Made by a program: the position numbers and the translations under genes. A stretch of 64,000 nucleotides of DNA from Cellulophaga baltica (GTDB taxonomy: Bacteria > Bacteroidota > Bacteroidia > Flavobacteriales > Flavobacteriaceae). A model generated the notes under the pieces. The model was not told where the DNA came from and searched no databases. It worked only from the letters and a program-made list of their open reading frames with translations. Positions 45,019 to 54,356 of the stretch are shown here, piece after piece (within the stretch, counting starts at the first letter, position 1; each line of letters starts with the position of its first letter). The DNA lies in NCBI RefSeq assembly GCF_900102165.1, contig NZ_FNBD01000012.1, forward strand, positions 56,226 to 120,225, written 5' to 3'.

Positions 45019-45159
45019 TAAGCTATTCCGTTGAAGTTTAGAATTGCGATTTTCATAATTTTTAAGGGTCCATAAAAACAATTCTGTATCAAAATGTTAC
45101 AATTACTAATTCGATAGTAGTTTTAATCTAATTTAAAAGAATCGCAGCAAATAAATTTT

Positions 45160-45167
45160 TACTTTTG
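45160..45167 (+). promoter_or_regulatory. -7 promoter element of the serB-serA fusion gene
   Basis: TACTTTTG fits TAnnTTTG. It places the RNA start near 45173, downstream of the first possible start codons (45165/45168) and before the ATG at 45189, supporting the latter. Confidence 0.5.
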
Positions 45168-45188
45168 ATGCTTAATTTTATTCAAAAA

Positions 45189-47081
45189 ATGGTTGCAACA
45201 GGAAGAAAGTATGTATTTGATTTTGATAGTACTTTAACGCGAGTTGAAGCGCTAGATGTTTTGGCGGAAATCACACTCAAAGGCAGGTCCAATAAAGAAG
45301 AAATTATTAATGAAATTCAGGAGATTACCAATTTAGGTATTGATGGTGATATTTCATTTACCACATCTTTAGAGCGCAGAATTAAATTGCTACATGCGCA
45401 TAAAAATGATTTACCGGTTTTGGTGGAAGAATTAAAGACTAAAATTTCAAAATCTATAGAGGCTAATAAGGATTTTTTTAGAGACTATGCGGATGATATT
45501 TATGTAATATCTTGTGGATTTAAAGAGTTTATAGACCCTATAGTAAAGGAGTATAACATTCCTTCAGATAGAGTATACGCTAATACATTTGAATTTGATG
45601 AAGAAGGTAAAATTGTTGGTTTTGATGAAACCAATGTTTTAGCGATGCATAATGGTAAAATAGATTGCCTAAAAAACATGAATCTTGACGGTGAGGTTCA
45701 GGTAATTGGTGATGGTTATAGCGATTATGTAATGAGAGAAGCCGGTATCGCAGATAAATTTTTTGCTTATACCGAAAATGTACACCGAGAAAAAGCTGCA
45801 AAAAATGCAGATTATATTACACCTAACCTTGATGAATTTTTATTTGTGAACGATTTACCTAGAAAAATCTCTTATCCTAAAAACAGGATAAAGATGTTAT
45901 TGTTAGAAAATGTGCATCCAGATGCTTTTAAAAGTCTGTCTGAAGCAGGTTTCTCAGTAGAAACTGTTGGCCATAGTTTAACAGAAGAAGAATTAATAGA
46001 AAAAATAAAAGGCGTACATGTACTTGGTATACGTTCTAAGACGCAAGTAACCAAAAATGTACTAGAAGCAGCTAATAAGCTTATGGTTGTGGGAGCTTTT
46101 TGTATCGGAACGACGCAAATAGATTTAGATGCCTGTAAGAGCAAAGGGGTTGTTGTGTTCAACGCTCCTTATAGCAATACCCGTTCTGTTGTAGAACTGG
46201 CCATTGGAGAGATTATTATGCTGATGCGTAGTGTCTTTACACGTAGTACGGAAATACATCAAGGGCAATGGAATAAAACTGCTGCAAATTCTAGAGAAGT
46301 ACGTGGTAAGAACTTAGGTATTGTTGGTTACGGAAATATTGGTAAGCAACTCTCAGTTTTGGCAGAAGCTTTAGGAATGCGTGTCTATTATTATGATGTT
46401 AATGATCAATTAGCGCTAGGTAATGCTATAAAATGTAATACACTAGAAGATTTATTAAACATTTCAGATGTTGTAACCCTTCATATAGATGATAACAAAG
46501 CAAACCTTAATTTTATTGGTGAACGAGAAATTAACCAAATGAAAAATGGGGCTATTTTCATCAATTTAGCGCGTGGTTTTGTGGTAGATATTCCTGCGTT
46601 AGCAGCAGCATTAAAAAGTGGTAAAATTGCCGGTGCTGCAATAGATGTATTCCCAGAAGAACCAAGAAGTAATGGTGCGTTTGAAACAGAACTTAAAGGT
46701 TTAGAAAATGTTATTCTTACACCGCATGTTGGTGGTAGTACAGAAGAAGCTCAAGCAAATATTGCAGATTTTGTGCCAAGTAAAATTATGGATTATATGA
46801 ATTCTGGAAATACAGTTGATGCTGTAAATTTCCCGAATATTCGTTTGCCAAAGCAAAACAAATCACATCGTTTTTTACATATCCATAAAAATGTTCCTGG
46901 CGTTATGGCTAAAGTAAATAAAGTTTTAGCAGAGTATGAATTGAATATCACGGGTCAGTATTTATCTACCGATAATGAAGTGGGCTACGTAATATCTGAT
47001 GTGAATAAGGAATATAATAAAGATGTTATAAAGGAATTGAAGAAAATAGAAAACACGATTAAATTTAGAGTTCTTTATTAG
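45189..47081 (+). CDS. serA: Phosphoserine phosphatase-like/D-3-phosphoglycerate dehydrogenase fusion
   Basis: 630 residues from ATG 45189 (an extension to 45165 is open, but see the promoter entry). Residues 1-215 form a HAD phosphatase of the SerB type: DFDSTLTRVEALD (nucleophile Asp11, Asp13), ISCGFKEF, and IGDGYSDYVM. Residues 225-550 form D-3-phosphoglycerate dehydrogenase: substrate domain (VLGIRSKTQVTKNVL), Rossmann motif GIVGYGNIGKQL near 377-389, catalytic Arg in NLARGFVVD, Glu in FPEEP and His in LTPHVGGST. Residues 559-630 are an ACT domain for serine feedback. The protein thus carries the first and, if active, the third steps of serine synthesis from 3-phosphoglycerate. SerC is not here. 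Confidence 0.93.
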   Translation: MVATGRKYVFDFDSTLTRVEALDVLAEITLKGRSNKEEIINEIQEITNLGIDGDISFTTSLERRIKLLHAHKNDLPVLVEELKTKISKSIEANKDFFRDYADDIYVISCGFKEFIDPIVKEYNIPSDRVYANTFEFDEEGKIVGFDETNVLAMHNGKIDCLKNMNLDGEVQVIGDGYSDYVMREAGIADKFFAYTENVHREKAAKNADYITPNLDEFLFVNDLPRKISYPKNRIKMLLLENVHPDAFKSLSEAGFSVETVGHSLTEEELIEKIKGVHVLGIRSKTQVTKNVLEAANKLMVVGAFCIGTTQIDLDACKSKGVVVFNAPYSNTRSVVELAIGEIIMLMRSVFTRSTEIHQGQWNKTAANSREVRGKNLGIVGYGNIGKQLSVLAEALGMRVYYYDVNDQLALGNAIKCNTLEDLLNISDVVTLHIDDNKANLNFIGEREINQMKNGAIFINLARGFVVDIPALAAALKSGKIAGAAIDVFPEEPRSNGAFETELKGLENVILTPHVGGSTEEAQANIADFVPSKIMDYMNSGNTVDAVNFPNIRLPKQNKSHRFLHIHKNVPGVMAKVNKVLAEYELNITGQYLSTDNEVGYVISDVNKEYNKDVIKELKKIENTIKFRVLY

Positions 47082-47101
47082 TCATTTTCGAAATAAAATG
47101 G

Positions 47102-47133
47102 AAGCCCAAGAATTTTTTTCTTGGGCTTTTTTT
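47102..47133 (+). terminator. Terminator of the serA fusion gene
   Basis: Arms AAGCCCAAGAA / TTCTTGGGCTT with a T-rich loop and T7 tail. Confidence 0.88.
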
Positions 47134-47253
47134 AGTTTTAAGGACTTAACTATCGCTTCCATGCTGTTTCACAACAATTTGTTGCGCTTGGTGGCGTTAT
47201 GAAATATCTTGTAGGAAAATTCTATAGTAATTGTCTAGGTATAAATTATTAGT

Positions 47254-48102
47254 GTGAAAAAATTTTATAAATATTATTTATTAGTTATAACCATCATTGT
47301 GCTAACGGTGCTAATTCAGTCTATTATCCAATATTCTTTGAGAAACCAAGAGCGTATGGCTGCGGTTATTAATGTGGCGGGTAAGCAACGTATGCTCAGT
47401 CAATTAGTGTTGAAAAATTTTTATGAGTGTAATCATTATGAATGTGATTATTCTGAATTAAAAATAGCCCTTGCTAAATTATACAGAACAGATGAAATCT
47501 TAGAAAAAGGAGACGAGAAACTAGGTTTTTATCCTGTAGAAAATACTGAGATCATTGCTGATTTTAAAGAAATGCAACCTCATTTAGAATATATCTACAC
47601 GCATTTAAATGATATGGATCACATTGCAGAAGTTCCTGTAGAGGAGCTTACAAGTCATGTAGATGATTTCTTGGAAATTATGGATGGTATTGTTCTTAAA
47701 TTTCAACAAGAATCAGAAGAAGAGATAAAGACAATTATGATTATTGAGGTAGAATTAGCGGTACTTTCGCTTTTTATTATTCTTTTTGAAATCTTTTATA
47801 TTGTCAACCCTATAATCAGGAAAACTAGCTCACAGAATAAAAAGCTTAAAGAAATTTCATGGCATCAATCACATGCCTATGCTTCACATATGAAGAATAT
47901 TAAAGATCTTCAGCATGTTTTGAAAATTGAGAAAAAAATAGAAAACAAAGAAGATTTAGTAGCTTGTGTGGTTACTGAATTAGACGCGCTTAATGAGGTT
48001 TCGGAAAACATGATAAAGTCTCTGGAAAGCGATAAGAAAGAGGTTAGTGGGTTAGATGCTGTTTTAAATAAATTAGATATTTTTTTTAGTAAGAAAAAAT
48101 AA
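47254..48102 (+). CDS. PilJ-N-type membrane sensor protein with a degenerate H-box-like segment
   Basis: 282 residues, GTG start. A membrane helix is at about 7-27, then the periplasmic type IV pilus/NarX-like sensor domain with INVAGKQRMLSQLVLKNFYEC (39-59; the INxAGxQRMLSQ signature). A second helix is at about 161-186. The cytoplasmic part begins LKEISWHQSHAYASHMKNI (198-216), which resembles the H-box of flavobacterial kinases (LKEIAWxQSHxxRxPL) with His207 but lacks the Pro and any ATPase domain. A short coiled-coil tail ends in lysines. Probably a receptor that acts by protein contacts, or a remnant of a kinase. Confidence 0.82.
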   Translation: MKKFYKYYLLVITIIVLTVLIQSIIQYSLRNQERMAAVINVAGKQRMLSQLVLKNFYECNHYECDYSELKIALAKLYRTDEILEKGDEKLGFYPVENTEIIADFKEMQPHLEYIYTHLNDMDHIAEVPVEELTSHVDDFLEIMDGIVLKFQQESEEEIKTIMIIEVELAVLSLFIILFEIFYIVNPIIRKTSSQNKKLKEISWHQSHAYASHMKNIKDLQHVLKIEKKIENKEDLVACVVTELDALNEVSENMIKSLESDKKEVSGLDAVLNKLDIFFSKKK

Positions 48103-48104
48103 TG

Positions 48105-48578
48105 TTATTGATGGTGATAAGGTTCGTTTTTTAAAATGGTAAACGCTCTATATACTTGCTCTACGACAAATAGTCTGATCATTTGATGCGAGAACGTCAT
48201 TTTCGATAGACTTATTTTTCCTTGTGCTTTACTATAAACTGCTGCACTAAAGCCATAAGGACCCCCAATAACAAAAACAAGTTGTTTAATTCCAGAATTC
48301 ATTTTTTTTTGTAAGTAATTAGAGAAATCAACAGAAGTAAACTGTTTTCCATTTTCGTCTAACAAAATAAGCGCATCGGTCGGATTTATTTTTTTTAAAA
48401 TCGCTTCGCCTTCTTTTTCTTTCTGTTGCGCTTCTGATAAATTTTTGGTGTTTTTGATGTCAGGAATGAGTTCTAATTCAAATTTGACATAATGTTTAAG
48501 TCTATTTTCGTATTCGTCAATGAGTTGCGATAAGTTGTTGCTATCTGTTTTGCCGATAGCTAAAAGTTTGATGGTCAT
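48105..48578 (-). CDS. rlmH: 23S rRNA (pseudouridine1915-N3)-methyltransferase
   Basis: 157 residues, the standard length. SPOUT fold: MTIKLLAIGKTDS at the N-terminus, ALILLDENGKQFTS, FVIGGPYGFSAAV (SAM-binding knot) and LSKMTFSHQMIRLFVVEQVYRAFTI, then YHHQ, the conserved C-terminus. It methylates pseudouridine 1915 in helix 69 of 23S rRNA. Converges on the PilJ-N gene with a 2-bp gap and is divergent from nadC. Confidence 0.97.
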   Translation of the reverse strand: MTIKLLAIGKTDSNNLSQLIDEYENRLKHYVKFELELIPDIKNTKNLSEAQQKEKEGEAILKKINPTDALILLDENGKQFTSVDFSNYLQKKMNSGIKQLVFVIGGPYGFSAAVYSKAQGKISLSKMTFSHQMIRLFVVEQVYRAFTILKNEPYHHQ

Positions 48579-48687
48579 AGTGCAAATTTAATTAGAATTT
48601 TTACGTTTAATATTATAGAATATAAATTTATAGGGATTCTTATCTGAGTAAAGTATTTAGTAAATTAGCAATTAAGAAAATGTAGGA

Positions 48688-49545
48688 ATGATTTCAAAAG
48701 AGCAATTTAACAAAGAAATAGCATTAATTATAGCAAATGCGATCCGTGAAGATGTAGGTGATGGGGACCATAGTTCGCTTGCTTGTATACCTTCAACAGC
48801 AATAGGGAAAGCTAAACTATTGGTGAAAGATACCGGAATTATCGCAGGGATAGACTTTGCAAAGCAAGTGTTTAATTACGTAGATAAAGACTTGAAAATA
48901 GAGACCCTTTTGCAGGAGGGAGATACTGTGAAGCATGGTGATATAGTGTTTTATGTAGAAGGTAGTTCTCAAAGCATTTTAAAATCAGAACGTTTGGTGT
49001 TGAATGCAATGCAACGTATGAGTGCTATTGCCACAAAAACAAATTATTTTGTAAAGCTCTTGGAAGGTACAGGGACTAAAATTTTGGATACCCGAAAAAC
49101 AACTCCTGGAATTAGAGCCCTAGAAAAATGGGCGGTAAAAATTGGAGGAGGAGAGAACCATAGATTTGCCTTGTATGATATGATTATGTTAAAAGACAAT
49201 CATATAGATTTTGCGGGGGGCTTAGGGAAAGCTATTGAAAAAACAAAAAATTACTTAAAAGAGACGAATAGGGATCTGAAAATTATTGTAGAAGCAAGAG
49301 ACTTACATGAGGTTCAGCAAATTCTTGATGCTAAAGGTGTGTATAGAATACTATTGGATAATTTTTCATTTAAAGATACCAAAGCGGCAGTTAAATTAAT
49401 CGGCAATCAATGTCTCACAGAATCTTCTGGAGGTATAAATGAGCATACTATTCGCGATTATGCGGAATGTGGTGTAAATTATATATCATCAGGAGCATTG
49501 ACACATTCAGTGTACAATATGGATCTGAGCCTTAAAGCAGTATAA
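48688..49545 (+). CDS. nadC: Nicotinate-nucleotide pyrophosphorylase (carboxylating)
   Basis: 285 residues. It converts quinolinate and PRPP to nicotinate mononucleotide, CO2 and PPi in NAD synthesis. Conserved: EDVGDGDHSS, ERLVLNAMQRMSAIAT, DTRKTTPGIRALEKWAVKIGGGENHR, DMIMLKDNH, IIVEARDL, ILLDNF and ESSGGINEHTIRDYAECGVNYISSGALTHS. First gene of a tight string nadC-yihY-DUF2147-priA. The next start codon follows its stop without a gap. Confidence 0.97.
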   Translation: MISKEQFNKEIALIIANAIREDVGDGDHSSLACIPSTAIGKAKLLVKDTGIIAGIDFAKQVFNYVDKDLKIETLLQEGDTVKHGDIVFYVEGSSQSILKSERLVLNAMQRMSAIATKTNYFVKLLEGTGTKILDTRKTTPGIRALEKWAVKIGGGENHRFALYDMIMLKDNHIDFAGGLGKAIEKTKNYLKETNRDLKIIVEARDLHEVQQILDAKGVYRILLDNFSFKDTKAAVKLIGNQCLTESSGGINEHTIRDYAECGVNYISSGALTHSVYNMDLSLKAV

Positions 49546-50526
49546 ATGTCTGCATTAGAAGAAAAGATAGATAAAATACCGATCGTAAATTGGTTTGCGA
49601 GATTACTAAAAAAAGTAAAATTTGCAGCTCTTGAAGGTTTGTCATTGTATGAGCTGATAGAAATGTACTTGTCGGGAATAGTTCAAGGGGCAATGTCAAC
49701 CAGGGCAAGTGCAATTGCCTTTAGTTTATTTATGGCACTTTTTCCTTTATTGATATTTTTACTGAGTTTATTACCATTCTTAATACCTTATATTCAAATA
49801 GATGGTGAAACAAATTTTGAGGCCGATTTTTTGGCCTTTCTTGAATCTTTTTTGCCAACAGCCACGGGAGATTATTTTGAAGAAATTTTTATTCAAATAA
49901 AAGATCAAAAAAGAGGAGGCTTACTTTCTTCTACTTTTGTGATTTCTATTTTCTTGGTAGCAAATGGGGTTAATGCCATCTTTGGTGGCTTTGAAAATTC
50001 ATACCACGTGAATTTAACGCGCAACTTCTTTAGACAATATTTATATGCACTTCTGGTAGGTTTAATCTTATCAATTCTTTTAATCGTTGCGGCAATTTCA
50101 TTTGTGTATTCCGAGTTTTATATCGTAGAATATGCCAGTGATTTGGTTACTAAGACCTATGGTACTAATTTAGAAGAAACAGATATTATAGGGGTACAGA
50201 TTGCTAAGGTTTTATTCTTTATTATATTGTCTTATTTAACTACCGCAATACTGTATTATTTTGGAACGGCAGAAGGTAAAAAAGCAAAATTTTTCTCGGC
50301 AGGAGCAACAATGACCACTTTGTTGTTTATTTTTACATCGTATCTTTTTGGGGTATATGTGGAGAAATTTGCGAGATATAATGAGTTATACGGTGCTTTA
50401 GGAGGTTTATTAATATTAATGGTGTTTATTTGGTTAAATTCTAATATATTGTTGCTAGGTTTTGAACTGAATGCAACAATAAATGCTGTTCGAAATAATA
50501 TAAACCAAAAGGATGAAACACCATAA
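49546..50526 (+). CDS. YihY/BrkB family inner-membrane protein
   Basis: 326 residues with six or so membrane helices. N-terminal amphipathic segment, then STRASAIAFSLFMALFPLLIFLLSL (near 46-72; the ASAIAFSLF motif of the family), GGLLSSTFVISIFLVANGVNAIFGGFENSYHV, and a C-terminal helix ALGGLLILMVFIWLNSNILLLGFELNA. Members were once called ribonuclease BN, which is not supported; function remains unknown. Directly abuts nadC and overlaps the DUF2147 gene by 14 bp. Confidence 0.92.
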   Translation: MSALEEKIDKIPIVNWFARLLKKVKFAALEGLSLYELIEMYLSGIVQGAMSTRASAIAFSLFMALFPLLIFLLSLLPFLIPYIQIDGETNFEADFLAFLESFLPTATGDYFEEIFIQIKDQKRGGLLSSTFVISIFLVANGVNAIFGGFENSYHVNLTRNFFRQYLYALLVGLILSILLIVAAISFVYSEFYIVEYASDLVTKTYGTNLEETDIIGVQIAKVLFFIILSYLTTAILYYFGTAEGKKAKFFSAGATMTTLLFIFTSYLFGVYVEKFARYNELYGALGGLLILMVFIWLNSNILLLGFELNATINAVRNNINQKDETP

Positions 50527-50950
50527 GCTATTACTTTTTTTTATAGGTCTTTTTTTAATTAATTTTAGTTACGGTCAATCCATCTTTGATGAATGGAAAA
50601 CAATTGATGATCGCACTGGGAAACCAAAAGGCGTAATTAAAATCTACAAGAAAGATGGCCAGATGTATGGCGATATTGTAAAGGTATTAGAAGAAGGGAA
50701 AGAGAATTTTAAATGCACTAAATGTGAGGGCGATTTAAAAGATGCACCTGTTTTAGGAATGACGATTATAAAAGGAGCAGAAGATGATGGTGATGGAGAA
50801 TGGAAAGGAAAATATTTATTTGATCCAGAGCAGGCAATGACCTTTCGTTGCAAGATTTGGTTAAATCCAGATAATCCTGATGAGCTTAAAGTTCGAGGGT
50901 ATTTAGCATTTATTTACCGTACACAAACTTGGATACGCGTAAAAGATTAG
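50513..50950 (+). CDS. DUF2147 exported protein
   Basis: 145 residues, signal peptide ending near 21 (NFSYGQ). DUF2147 pattern: DEWKTIDDRTGKPKGVIKIYKKDGQMYGDIV (the W.t.dd..g..kg.v.iy..dg..yGki motif), CTKCEGDLKDAPVLGMTIIKG, GKYLFDPEQAMTFRCKIWL and LKVRGYLAF, ending TQTWIRV. A calycin-like beta-barrel of unknown ligand. Its start overlaps yihY, and priA begins 11 bp after its stop. Confidence 0.9.
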   Translation: MKHHKLLLFFIGLFLINFSYGQSIFDEWKTIDDRTGKPKGVIKIYKKDGQMYGDIVKVLEEGKENFKCTKCEGDLKDAPVLGMTIIKGAEDDGDGEWKGKYLFDPEQAMTFRCKIWLNPDNPDELKVRGYLAFIYRTQTWIRVKD

Positions 50951-50961
50951 AACACCGTAGC

Positions 50962-53418
50962 ATGCCTTATTTTATTAATGTAATTCTTCCCATACCGTTA
51001 GAAAAACTGTTTACGTACAGTATTTCTGAGGCTGAAGCTGCTTTTTTACAGCCAGGAATGCGTGTTGCAGTTCCCTTTGGTAAATCTAAGATATACACCG
51101 CTTTGGTGTATGAAGTGCATCAAAAACCACCCGTTATTTATGAAGCTAAAGAAATTCATCAAATTTTAGATGAAGCACCTTTAGTAACTGTGATGCAATT
51201 AAAGCATTGGTTTTGGATTGCAGATTATTACATGTGTAGTGTAGGGGAGGTTTTTAGATCTGCTGTGCCTAATGCATTTTTATTAGAAAGCGAGACGTTA
51301 ATATTAAAGAATAAGAATTTTCAGCCCGATGAAAATGAACTACTAGATGATGAATTTTTAGTATTTGAAGCTTTAGAACATCAATCTATATTGCGAGTGC
51401 AGGAGATAAGTGCAATTCTAGGGAAAAAGAGCGTACTTCCGGTGTTAAACCGCCTTTTAGATAAAAATATCATCATTTTAAAAGAAGAGGTATATGAGCA
51501 ATATAAGCCGAAAATGGTTCGGTATGTTCGTATGGGAAATGCCTACAAATCAGAGGAAAAGTTAGAAGAATTATTAAATACCTTGACAAGGGCTCCAAAG
51601 CAAAGTCAAGTAGTGCTTACATTGTTTCAATTACAAGCAAGTTCAAAGAAGCCAATTAAGGTTTCGGATTTAGAAGTTGCTAGTAAAAGTTCTTCGGCCA
51701 TTATAAAAACATTGATAGATAAAGCTGTGTTGGAAGATTATTTTATTCAAACAGATAGAGTAGTTTACCAAGACGACGGAGCAAATGAAAGTTTAAAATC
51801 TTTAAATGAATATCAATTAGCGGCATTAAAAGATATCAAACTAAGTTTTGAAAAAAACTTGCCGACTCTTTTACATGGAGTTACTTCTTCTGGTAAAACG
51901 GAAGTATATGTAAAGTTGATAGAAGAATGTATTCGGTCTAATAAACAGGCCTTGTATCTATTACCGGAAATTGCCTTAACAACGCAATTAATTTCTAGAC
52001 TTCAAGAGTATTTTGGAGAAAAAGTGGCGGTATACCATTCTAAATATAGTGTGCAAGAACGTGTAGAAGTTTGGAACAATGTTTTGGCAAATAAAGTAAA
52101 AGCTCAAATTGTTATTGGGGCAAGATCTGCTCTATTTATGCCTTTTGCGGACTTAGGTCTGGTCATTGTAGATGAAGAGCATGAGAGTTCTTTTAAGCAA
52201 TATGACCCCGCACCAAGATACCATGCGCGTGATGCAGCAATTGTATTAGGTAAGTTACATAAAGCTAAAATTTTATTAGGTTCTGCTACGCCTAGCGTAG
52301 AAAGTTATTATAATGCGCAAACGGGCAAATACGGCTATGCCAGTATTTTAAGAAGATTTGGTAATGTGTTGATGCCAGATGTAGAACTAGTTGATATCAA
52401 AGAATTGACTAGGAAAAAGAGAATGAAAGGGCACTTCTCTGAACGATTATTAGAAGAGATTACAGAATCGCTAGAAAGCGGAGCGCAAGTTATTCTATTT
52501 CAAAACAGAAGAGGTTATGCACCAATCATGGAATGTACTACGTGTGGGCATTCTCCGCAATGTCCCAATTGTGATGTAAGTCTAACGTATCATCAGCATA
52601 AAAAACAATTGCGTTGCCATTATTGTAGCTATAATATTGCAGTGCCCTTAGCGTGTGAAGCTTGTGGTAGTAGCACATTGGATACTAAAGGTTTTGGTAC
52701 GGAACAGGTAGAGCAAGAGTTACAAACCTTATTCCCGGAAGTAAAAATTGGCCGTATGGATTTAGATACGACTAGAGGGAAGTACGGATATGAAAAAATA
52801 ATTACGGCCTTTGAACAACAAGAGATAGATATATTAGTAGGTACGCAAATGCTTACCAAAGGATTAGATTTCAGGAATGTGAATTTAGTGGGGATTATGA
52901 ATGCAGATACACTATTAAATTTTCCAGATTTTAGAGCCCACGAACGCAGCTATCAATTATTAACCCAGGTTTCTGGTAGGGCAGGACGTACTAAAAAACG
53001 AGGAAAGGTTATCATACAAAGTTATAATCCATACCATCAAATCTTAAAACAGGTGTCTACGGGAGATTATGAAGGAATGTTTAAAGAACAATTATATGAA
53101 CGGCAACAATACAAATACCCACCTATAAATAGGATTATTAAGGTAACCTTTAAACACAAAGATTATAACAAGCTTAATGAAGCGGCAGAGTGGTTTACAC
53201 AGGGGCTAAGGAATGCATTTGGTATTCATGTGTTGGGACCAGAATTTCCTCCTGTTTCTAGAATTAGAAATCAATATTTAAAGCATGTTTTAATAAAGAT
53301 ACCCAACGGCCAAGCTTTGGGTAAAACTAAAAATAGCATTAAAAGAATTGAAAAATCTTTTAATGCTATTTCGCAGTACGCTAGCGTACGAGTAATCTAC
53401 AATGTAGATTATATATAG
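50962..53418 (+). CDS. priA: Primosomal protein N' (replication restart helicase)
   Basis: 818 residues from ATG 50962. The frame is open from a TTG at 50929, but homology starts MPYFINVILPIPLEKLFTYS. It reloads replication at stalled forks. The 3'-DNA-binding domain (1-105) and winged helix are followed by helicase lobe 1 with Walker A GVTSSGKTEVY near 305-316 and VDEEHESSFKQ. The zinc region has eight Cys (CTTCGHSPQCPNC, then CHYC, then CEAC). Lobe 2 has LVGTQMLTKGLDF and VSGRAGRTKKRGKV, and the C-terminal domain ends with HVLIKIPNG. Confidence 0.96.
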   Translation: MPYFINVILPIPLEKLFTYSISEAEAAFLQPGMRVAVPFGKSKIYTALVYEVHQKPPVIYEAKEIHQILDEAPLVTVMQLKHWFWIADYYMCSVGEVFRSAVPNAFLLESETLILKNKNFQPDENELLDDEFLVFEALEHQSILRVQEISAILGKKSVLPVLNRLLDKNIIILKEEVYEQYKPKMVRYVRMGNAYKSEEKLEELLNTLTRAPKQSQVVLTLFQLQASSKKPIKVSDLEVASKSSSAIIKTLIDKAVLEDYFIQTDRVVYQDDGANESLKSLNEYQLAALKDIKLSFEKNLPTLLHGVTSSGKTEVYVKLIEECIRSNKQALYLLPEIALTTQLISRLQEYFGEKVAVYHSKYSVQERVEVWNNVLANKVKAQIVIGARSALFMPFADLGLVIVDEEHESSFKQYDPAPRYHARDAAIVLGKLHKAKILLGSATPSVESYYNAQTGKYGYASILRRFGNVLMPDVELVDIKELTRKKRMKGHFSERLLEEITESLESGAQVILFQNRRGYAPIMECTTCGHSPQCPNCDVSLTYHQHKKQLRCHYCSYNIAVPLACEACGSSTLDTKGFGTEQVEQELQTLFPEVKIGRMDLDTTRGKYGYEKIITAFEQQEIDILVGTQMLTKGLDFRNVNLVGIMNADTLLNFPDFRAHERSYQLLTQVSGRAGRTKKRGKVIIQSYNPYHQILKQVSTGDYEGMFKEQLYERQQYKYPPINRIIKVTFKHKDYNKLNEAAEWFTQGLRNAFGIHVLGPEFPPVSRIRNQYLKHVLIKIPNGQALGKTKNSIKRIEKSFNAISQYASVRVIYNVDYI

Positions 53419-53419
53419 T

Positions 53420-54112
53420 TTAAACGTTGTTTAACGCTTCCGCTAATTCTGTTTTCTTGTTTCTACTTAGAGGAATAGAGCGCCCACTTACTTCAACATT
53501 TTTACTGTTGAACTTCTCTACTTTTTCTAAATTGATAATATAAGATTTATGAATTCTTAAGAATTTATCATCTGGTAATTGTTCTTCAAAAGACTTCATT
53601 GTAGATAAAATTACAATATTAGCTTCATCCGTAACCAGTTTAATATAATCACCAAGTGCTTCAATCCATTTGATGTCGTTTAGAATTACTTTTCTCTTTT
53701 TCAGATTACTTTTAACAAAAATATGCTCCTCATCTTCATTAATCCTATGTAGTTGCTCAAATTTAGCGACAGCTCTTTTTACAGAAGCGTCAAATCGAGA
53801 CATAGTGATAGGTTTATGCAAGTAATCAGTGACATCATAGTCAAAAGCTTTTAGTGCATAATCTGGTTTTCCAGTAATTAAAATAACTTGAGGTCTGTTG
53901 TCTAACGATTCAAGGAGATCAAAACCACTAATAATAGGCATTTCAACATCAAGGAAAATTAGATCAATTTCATTGTTCTTGATTCCATTTTTTGCCTCAA
54001 TTGCATTACTGTACTCGGCTACTAGCGCCAGGTTCGGATGGTTATTCACCAATTTAGCAACTGCCATCCTCTGCATGGATGAATCGTCTACAATTATACT
54101 TCTTAATTTCAT
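53420..54112 (-). CDS. LytTR-family response regulator
   Basis: 230 residues. Receiver domain 1-120 with acidic pair D9-D10, phospho-acceptor Asp55 (IFLDVEMP), Thr80 and Lys100-Pro101. LytTR DNA-binding domain about 130-228 (IFVKSNLKKRKVILNDIKWIEALGDYIKLV, FLRIHKSYIINLEKVEKF, GRSIPLSRNKKTEL). No LytS-type kinase is adjacent. A candidate in the window is the propeller kinase at 4400-7684, but nothing links them directly. Tail-to-tail with priA (1-bp gap). Confidence 0.95.
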   Translation of the reverse strand: MKLRSIIVDDSSMQRMAVAKLVNNHPNLALVAEYSNAIEAKNGIKNNEIDLIFLDVEMPIISGFDLLESLDNRPQVILITGKPDYALKAFDYDVTDYLHKPITMSRFDASVKRAVAKFEQLHRINEDEEHIFVKSNLKKRKVILNDIKWIEALGDYIKLVTDEANIVILSTMKSFEEQLPDDKFLRIHKSYIINLEKVEKFNSKNVEVSGRSIPLSRNKKTELAEALNNV

Positions 54113-54303
54113 AAAAGGTTGATTTGTGGGGTTAAATCATAGGCAAAGTACTGAAAAAACACGATGAACTACAACAAAAGATGTGAATATGGTATAATTT
54201 GTTGTGTAATCAGCAAAATACATGATTAAAAATTTAGGTTAAGTTTATTTTTTTAGCATAACTTTATGGATACTGAATCTAATAACGAAGTTTTTGCAGA
54301 AAT

Positions 54304-54335
54304 CTTGTGTAAAGTCAGAAATATTATTACTTTTG
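54304..54335 (+). promoter_or_regulatory. Promoter of the rpsF operon
   Basis: CTTG at 54304-54307, 20-nt spacer, TACTTTTG at 54328-54335. The start of RNA should be near 54341, about 16 nt before rpsF. Confidence 0.75.
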
Positions 54336-54356
54336 CGCTCTTAAAAATATATTAAT

